NCBI RefSeq assembly: GCF_010183535.1
Contig: NC_071331.1
Location: forward strand, 19,096,001-19,160,000
Length of the DNA stretch: 64,000 bases
DNA from: Caenorhabditis remanei
Lineage: Eukaryota > Nematoda > Chromadorea > Rhabditida > Rhabditidae
Direction of reading: 5' to 3'
A model generated the notes under the pieces. The model saw only the letters and a list, made by a program, of their open reading frames with translations, made no database searches and was not told where the DNA came from. This document shows, one piece after another, positions 58,764-64,000 of this stretch. Positions within the stretch are counted from its first letter, which is position 1. Each line of letters opens with the position of its first letter. A program made the translations under genes and the position numbers.

Positions 58764-60430
58764 TTAGACATCCTCGCCATTCAGCACTTTTTGATGCCTG
58801 AAAAATTGGTGGAAATTAGGGGAAAATTGAGGGATTTCAATGATTTTTCGGAAATTTTCTGGGAAAAATGATAAATTTTGTTTGAAATTCCACAAAACTC
58901 GAAGGCGCCCAGACCCCTTCAGTTGCGCGTCGAAGGCGCACCAGACACTTGGTGTACCCAATTTTCGAACCAAATCGGTCCGAAACCCGTTTTTTTCAGC
59001 AAAATGGGCCATTTTTCAAATTGCGTGAAAACGCGTCGTAGGTGCGCCAGCCGCGATTGAAATTTTCAGATATTTTTGGTGCGAATCGAACAATTTACAA
59101 ATTTTTTAAAAGATTTTTCAGCAATTTTACAGCCAAAACTGAATGAAAATCTAAATTTAGAAAAGGTTTACTCACCAATCTCTAGCCGCTTTCAATCCGG
59201 TAATTTTCGGAGATCTCTGATTGATATTATTCAAATCGAGCAGTTCCACTTTATCCGGATGAACCCATTGAAAGTTCTCGTAAGTGCTGGATTTTTGAAA
59301 GAATTCCACGTAGATCAAAGGGGTCGTCGGGATTTCCGAGAGGACTTCACGCCGTTTTTTGAGCATCGATTGGCGTTGTTCTTGATGAATATCAGTGAGA
59401 TGGGCGAGTTGCGATTCGATTACTCTGAAATTAAAAACAATGTTTTGAAAAATGTCTTTAGAAATATTTTCGGAAAATTTTTTCAAGGCCCGGTCCGACT
59501 TCAAAAAAAGGAAATCGGAGCTAGCAGACCAAAATGGAGCTAGCAGACCAAAATGGAACTAGCAGACCAAAATGGAACTAGCAGACCAAAATAGAGCTAG
59601 CAGACCAAAATGGAGCTAGCAGACCAAAATCGGAGCTAGCAGACCAAAATGGAGCTAGCAGACCAAAATGGAGCTAGCAGACCGAAATCGGAGCTAGCAG
59701 ACCAAAATGGAGCTAGCAGACCAAAATGGAACTAGCAGACCAAAATGGAACTAGCAGACCAAAATCGGAGCTAGCAGACCAAAATGGAGCTAGCAGACCA
59801 AAATAGAGCTAGCAGACCAAAAGAGAGCTAGCAGACCAAAATGGAGCTAGCAGACCAAAATGGAGCTAGCAGACCGAAATCGGAGCTAGCAGACCAAAAT
59901 GGAGCTAGCAGACCAAAATGGAGCTAGCAGACCAAAATGGAGCTAGCAGACCAAAATAGAGCTAGCAGACCAAAATCGGAGCTAGCAGACCAAAATGGAG
60001 CTAGCAGACCAAAATTGAGCTAGCAGAGCAAAATCGGAGCTAGCAGACCAAAATCAGTGCTAGCAGACCAAAATGGAGCTAGCAGACCAAAATTGAGCTA
60101 GCAGACCAAAAGAGAGCTAGCAGACCAAAATTAGAGCTAGCAGACCAAAATCAGAGCTAGCAGACCAATATGAAGTTAGCAGACCAAAATCAGTGCTAGC
60201 AGACCAAAAGAGAGCTAGCAGACCAAAATGGAACTAGCAGACCAAAATGGAGCTAGCAGACCAAAATAGAGCTAGCAGACCAAAATCGGAGCTAGCAGAC
60301 CAAAATCGGAGCTAGCAGACCAAAATTAGACCTAATTTTTGTGACATTTTTGATTATTTTTTTGGTAGTATGCATTACTAAAACTCACTTAGCCGCTTTC
60401 CCATCCACAATCACCAATTGATTGTGTGCA
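58764..60430 (-). other. lin-49: lin-49 C-terminal PWWP-like domain exons
   Basis: The end of exon 60794-60389 ([13 protein letters not shown]), exon 59424-59176 ([38 protein letters not shown]) and the 11-codon last exon 58797-58764. The beta strands and the W-V/L-hydrophobic core fit the BRPF PWWP domain, although the literal PWWP motif is degenerate. If the last donor (59175) were skipped, TGG would be followed directly by TGA, costing only ten residues. Confidence 0.8.
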
Positions 60431-63400
60431 AACTTGGATTTCGCCTCATTCTCAGCAGATCTCAGTCGCTCCGCCTCCAATTCTTTTGGAGACAACTGTT
60501 GTGGCGGTGGCTGAATCACAATTTCCTCGTCGTCGTCATCTGAATCCATGGCTCGAATTCCGACTTTTTTCGGATCAGGAAGTGGAGATTGAATCATTGA
60601 TGAAGACATTCGGAATGCACTACGACGAGATCCTCCAGAAGACATTAGAGATGAAGGGAAAAGAGATGAACTTCTGGTATTGGGACGTCCGATTGATGTA
60701 GTGAAAGCTGGAGACGTCGATGGTGGAAGACTCGTAAATGTGAATAACGTTGATTTCTTACTTGCATCCAGTGGGAAAAGAGATCGTTTCGAGTCTGAAA
60801 ATGGGAGAATATTAGAAAATTAGTTGGATACTTTTGAAGGAGATATTAGCTCGGCAGGCTTCTTACAACCGCGCTCTACCGAAATCCGAAAAAAAATTGT
60901 GTGCGAAATTGAGAGTCTCAGAGAAAAAGAGACATTTTTCAAAGAGATTTCGGTGGAGCGCAGTCGGAAAAACTGTGTTGACCTAATTTTATAAAAACGA
61001 AGAAAATTTCTTCAATTTCAGGAAAATTTAGTTTCATTTTGATATTGTTACGAGGAAAAAGTTATCATAGCTGTTTTTTTGAGATACATGGTCCATTTTT
61101 GCAGGAAAATGAGCAAATTCCGGTAGTTTTCGACATAGAACCGCCGAAACAGCGGAAAAGTTATTTTTCTTGTAAAATATTCTATTTGACAAATGGAAAA
61201 CTCGATTTTAAGATCAAAATTACGAGATTTTGTTCATCTTCTTCTTTGAAAATATAAAAATGCATGTTTTCTATAATAAAAACTGTGCATTTTCACAGTA
61301 TCTAGCATGTAAATTCGTGATAGCAATTTCCAGCAATTTTTTTTGTATTCTGTCAATTTTGAGTCAAAACCTGCGATTTTTGAGCACTTTCAGACGTTTC
61401 TGACCTCGAAAATACGATTTTTCAGCTTTTTTCAGCCTAAAAACTTTGAAAAAAACGTCGTTTTTCCAGATTTTTGCCATAAAATCGCTGTTCTACAAAA
61501 ACTGGCTGTTTGTGGTAAAATCTGTGATTTTTGGAGCATTTTTGGACATTTCTTATGGAAACTCGATTGAAATGAGGCCATTTCTAATAACATTCGAAAA
61601 TTGCTGTTTCAGTAAATTTTGATCACAAAAATCTAATGAAAATCCTATTTTTCAGTTAAAAAAAGCAAATTTTGAAGATTTTTAAAGTGAAAACCTCTCA
61701 CCATCAATATTCTTCCTCTGTATCCGATCGAAAAACGTGACTTTCGGTGTCGTCACAAAGAAATTCGTGAGTTTCGTCTGTTTCTGTGTCAACGGAGACT
61801 CCAACGGTTTTTTCAGATTCTTCTGGGAATTCTCGAAAAGTACCACTCGTTTTCTGAGTGTTCCAAAAATTGTTCTCGTCGGAACGATTTCTTCAATATT
61901 TCTCGCTTTCAGTCTCGATTCTCTCACTGCGAATTCCACTGGAATGATTCCAGATGTCGACGGTTTCGACGGATCGACGTCATCTGAATCACTGAGTAAC
62001 GTCTCCTGAATTCCACGTTTTCGTGACGACTTTTTTGTCGTCGTCATCACTTCTTCTGATTTGACGTCTTCTTGAACTGTATTCGTCACGTCTTCAACAG
62101 TCATCGGAGACTGATGTTGACGTCGTCGTCGGCGATTCTGAGATGACGACGATCTAGCCTCCGCCACGTCTTCTGATTTCTTCGATGATGTCGGAGGATT
62201 CAGATTCTGGCTTCCATTATAGTCAGCCATCACTCCATTCAAAAGTTCCGTCATGAATTTCTCATCATTTTTCAGCGCCGCCCGTTCGGATTCCTCTTTT
62301 TGTGCGGCCTCCAGAATCGGCGTACTGTGCTTTTTGTAGTCTCTTCCATATTTGATAAAATACGCATTTCCTTTATTGAACGTGGCACAATTCTGAAGCA
62401 TCAGGGTGATGTCGGCGGTGAGTTGCGAGACCGAATCTGAATAAAAAAATTTTTTCGTCACGACTCCCAATTGTATCCCAAAATTTTCAAATGTAAATTT
62501 TTCTTGTAGATCAAAACTAGTAGATCATTATTGCAGTGGACAACTATTTGATAGCTCCGCCCACTTTTGAGATATGCGCCGTCGACACACCAGCCTATCC
62601 TCAAAGACGCATATCTCAAAATTGGGCGGAGCTATCAAAAAGTTGTCAACTACAAAAATATAGCGCTACTTTTGATCTACGAGTTGAAACAAATAAAAAC
62701 AAAAAAACAAACAAATTTTTGACTCATTTTAAGCCCAAAACAATGGATTACTCACCATATTGTTTGGCGTTCGCCTTTTCTGAAATATCTAGCAAACAGA
62801 TTGGATCCTTGATCATTTCCTTGTATCCCATCACAATCACTGGCTCTGCGAACACGTTTTTCTCATCGATTCGTTTGAGATCTTCGATTGCGTCACTTAT
62901 TATTATATCATTCGTTTTGAAACCAAGAGTTATCATTCGTATTGATGTTAAAATCTGAAATAATGGGAAGGATAAGTAATGGGGGAAGAAAAAAAGGTCT
63001 GAAAACTAAAAAATCGAGTGGTTGGCGCACCTTTGGCGCGTTTTCTTGAAAAAAATGATCAGAAACTGAGTTTTCAGCTCTGAAATCACTTATTTTCTGA
63101 ATTTGAAAATTTTAGCCTGAGACGATCTGGTGTGCCTTCGGCGCGTTTTTTGAAATGTCAAATTTGATGAAAGAATCACGAAACTATGACATCTTCTAGA
63201 TTGACATTTTTCATGTTCCGTCTGAAAAACGTTCAGAAATTTTTCAAATGTCTTTATAAAACCTTAGAAATTATGTGAAAATTCAAGAAATTCTGTCAAA
63301 AAATAAGAAAAAACGGAAGAACTCTGCTCATTTTAAAACTATTTTTGAGTTTTTGTGTAGAAATTTGACAGATTTTTAAAATTTTTTTGTGTAAGAGTTG

Positions 63401-64000
63401 GCATCATGATGGTTTCAGACTTCGAAAGTCAATGAAGTTTCTGAAACAGTGACTCGATATATCAAAAAACGCGCCGAAGCCACGCCAGATGGTCTCGGGG
63501 CTAAAATTTTAAGATTTCTAACTAATGTTAGTTGGAAAATGATAGAATGTGACCTAGTTTTATTGAACAGTGAGAGCCTTCAAAAATGCGCCGAAGGAGC
63601 GCCAGATGATTAGCGAAATTCAGTAAATAAGAGATTTCATAGCTGAAAACTCAGTTTCTGATCATTTTATCAAGAAAACGCGCCAAAGGTGCGCCAGCCA
63701 CTCGATTTTTGAGTTTTTAGACACAAAAAATTTGCCCCGTTTTTTGTGAAAATTTTGGAACAAAATATATTGGCTGTAACCTAAAAAAAAGGCGGGAATC
63801 ATTACAACTCTTTTCAACTATTTTATCATTCGATTCCAGGATTTTCAGCTATTTAAAGCCAGTTTTTTTAATTTTTTCAGTAAAAACACCCAAAAAAAAA
63901 TGCTCACCAATTCCCTTTTCTGTTCCTCTCGTTTCGTCATCATTTTACTCAATTCAATCGCCAGCTCCATCGATTTCTTCGTTGAATTCAACTGTTTCTC
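58764..64000 (-). CDS. lin-49: LIN-49 / BRPF-type bromodomain-PWWP protein, 3' part
   Basis: Chromatin scaffold of the BRPF family. Family knowledge: it bridges MYST acetyltransferases to nucleosomes, and C. elegans lin-49 is a trithorax-group gene needed for hindgut, vulva and neuron fates. Exons in coding order: 64000-63908 (open at the window edge), 62954-62756, 62436-61702, 60794-60389, 59424-59176 and 58797-58764, ending at TAA 58766-58764. Phases agree at every junction (1716 nt, 571 residues). A helical KREEQKREL segment leads into the bromodomain (about residues 32-140, with [12 protein letters not shown]). A long Ser/Lys/Asp-rich linker (to about 460) and a C-terminal PWWP-like domain (PLIYVEFF...[12 protein letters not shown]) follow. 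The PHD fingers should lie beyond the right edge. The symbol is supported by domain order and by dgk-4 as neighbour. Confidence 0.88.
59517..60326. repeat. 19-20 bp minisatellite in a lin-49 intron, about 42 copies
   Basis: Unit GAGCTAGCAGACCAAAATG with variants (CGGAG, AACTAG, AGAGAG, TTGAG starts). It fills most of the intron 59425-60388. There are no spacers, so this is not a CRISPR. Confidence 0.95.
60846..60986. mobile_element. TTAGC palindrome MITE, copy 11
   Basis: TTAGCTCGGCAGGC at the left after TA. The right end has mutated to GTGTTGACCTAA. It lies in the lin-49 intron 60795-61701, where I see nothing else notable. Confidence 0.8.
62295..62954 (-). other. lin-49: lin-49 bromodomain exons
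   Basis: Exon 62954-62756 encodes helices with [15 protein letters not shown] and [20 protein letters not shown]. After a 319-bp intron, the start of exon 62436-61702 gives [19 protein letters not shown] followed by [11 protein letters not shown]. The NCATFNKGN block carries the acetyl-lysine-binding Asn position typical of bromodomains (NCMKYNARD-like in BRPF proteins). Confidence 0.9.
62503..62683. mobile_element. Palindromic element in lin-49 intron
   Basis: Arms CTTGTAGATCAAAAC.. and GACAACTATTTGATAGCTCC pair with their inverses ending GATCTACGAG. The inner part GCTCCGCCCA..TTGAGATATGCG is almost perfect. It fills much of the 319-bp intron between the bromodomain exons. Confidence 0.8.
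63000..63722. repeat. Large inverted repeat carrying GCGCC words, lin-49 intron
   Basis: 63005-63100 pairs with 63620-63720 (ATCGAGTGG, TGGCGCACCTTTGGCGCG, AATGATCAGAAACTGAG). 63105-63160 pairs with 63465-63515 (AAAATTTTAGCC, TTCGGCGCGTTTTTT). The spacer is AT-rich. Confidence 0.8.

Noticed and set aside
59517..60326. CRISPR-like array
   Set aside because: Head-to-tail units without unique spacers, in a eukaryotic intron. Minisatellite.

Overview
This is nuclear DNA of a nematode, most likely a Caenorhabditis species: short consensus GTRAGT / TTTCAG introns, AT-rich spacers, many palindromic MITEs, and two neighbouring genes that I recognise as orthologs of C. elegans dgk-4 and lin-49. From memory these are also neighbours in C. 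elegans (F42A9.1 and F42A9.2). The 31 kb spacer and heavy repeat load suggest a repeat-rich relative rather than C. elegans itself; the species cannot be fixed from the sequence alone.

Layout. (1) 333-27845, minus strand: a delta/eta-type diacylglycerol kinase. Fifteen coding exons join with consistent splice phases into 1149 codons: two C1 zinc fingers, catalytic domain, long Ser/Glu-rich linker, accessory domain. The 3' end may lie off the left edge. (2) 5766-7385, plus strand: a four-exon, 225-residue four-helix membrane protein nested in the last (9.2 kb) dgk intron. (3) 12350-12420, minus strand: a tRNA-like gene in another dgk intron. (4) 27846-58763: a 31 kb spacer without a convincing gene. 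It holds a non-autonomous LTR retrotransposon (42207-44598), local segmental duplications, MITEs and minisatellites. (5) 58764-64000, minus strand: the 3' part (571 residues) of lin-49/BRPF, with bromodomain and C-terminal PWWP domain, running off the right edge.

The genes do not form an operon. DGK turns diacylglycerol into phosphatidic acid at membranes; LIN-49 is a chromatin scaffold. The richest unexplained content is repetitive: eight members of a CATACTTGTCA-type element with 8-bp target duplications, three CAGG-type elements that also make 8-bp duplications, a TTCCGC element of the same kind, eleven TTAGC..GGCAC palindromes at TA, two almost identical 205-bp elements, and a three-level nested insertion at 13.3-14.9 kb. 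The word TTGAAACAGTAA recurs every few hundred bases in non-coding DNA and I saw none in the exons.
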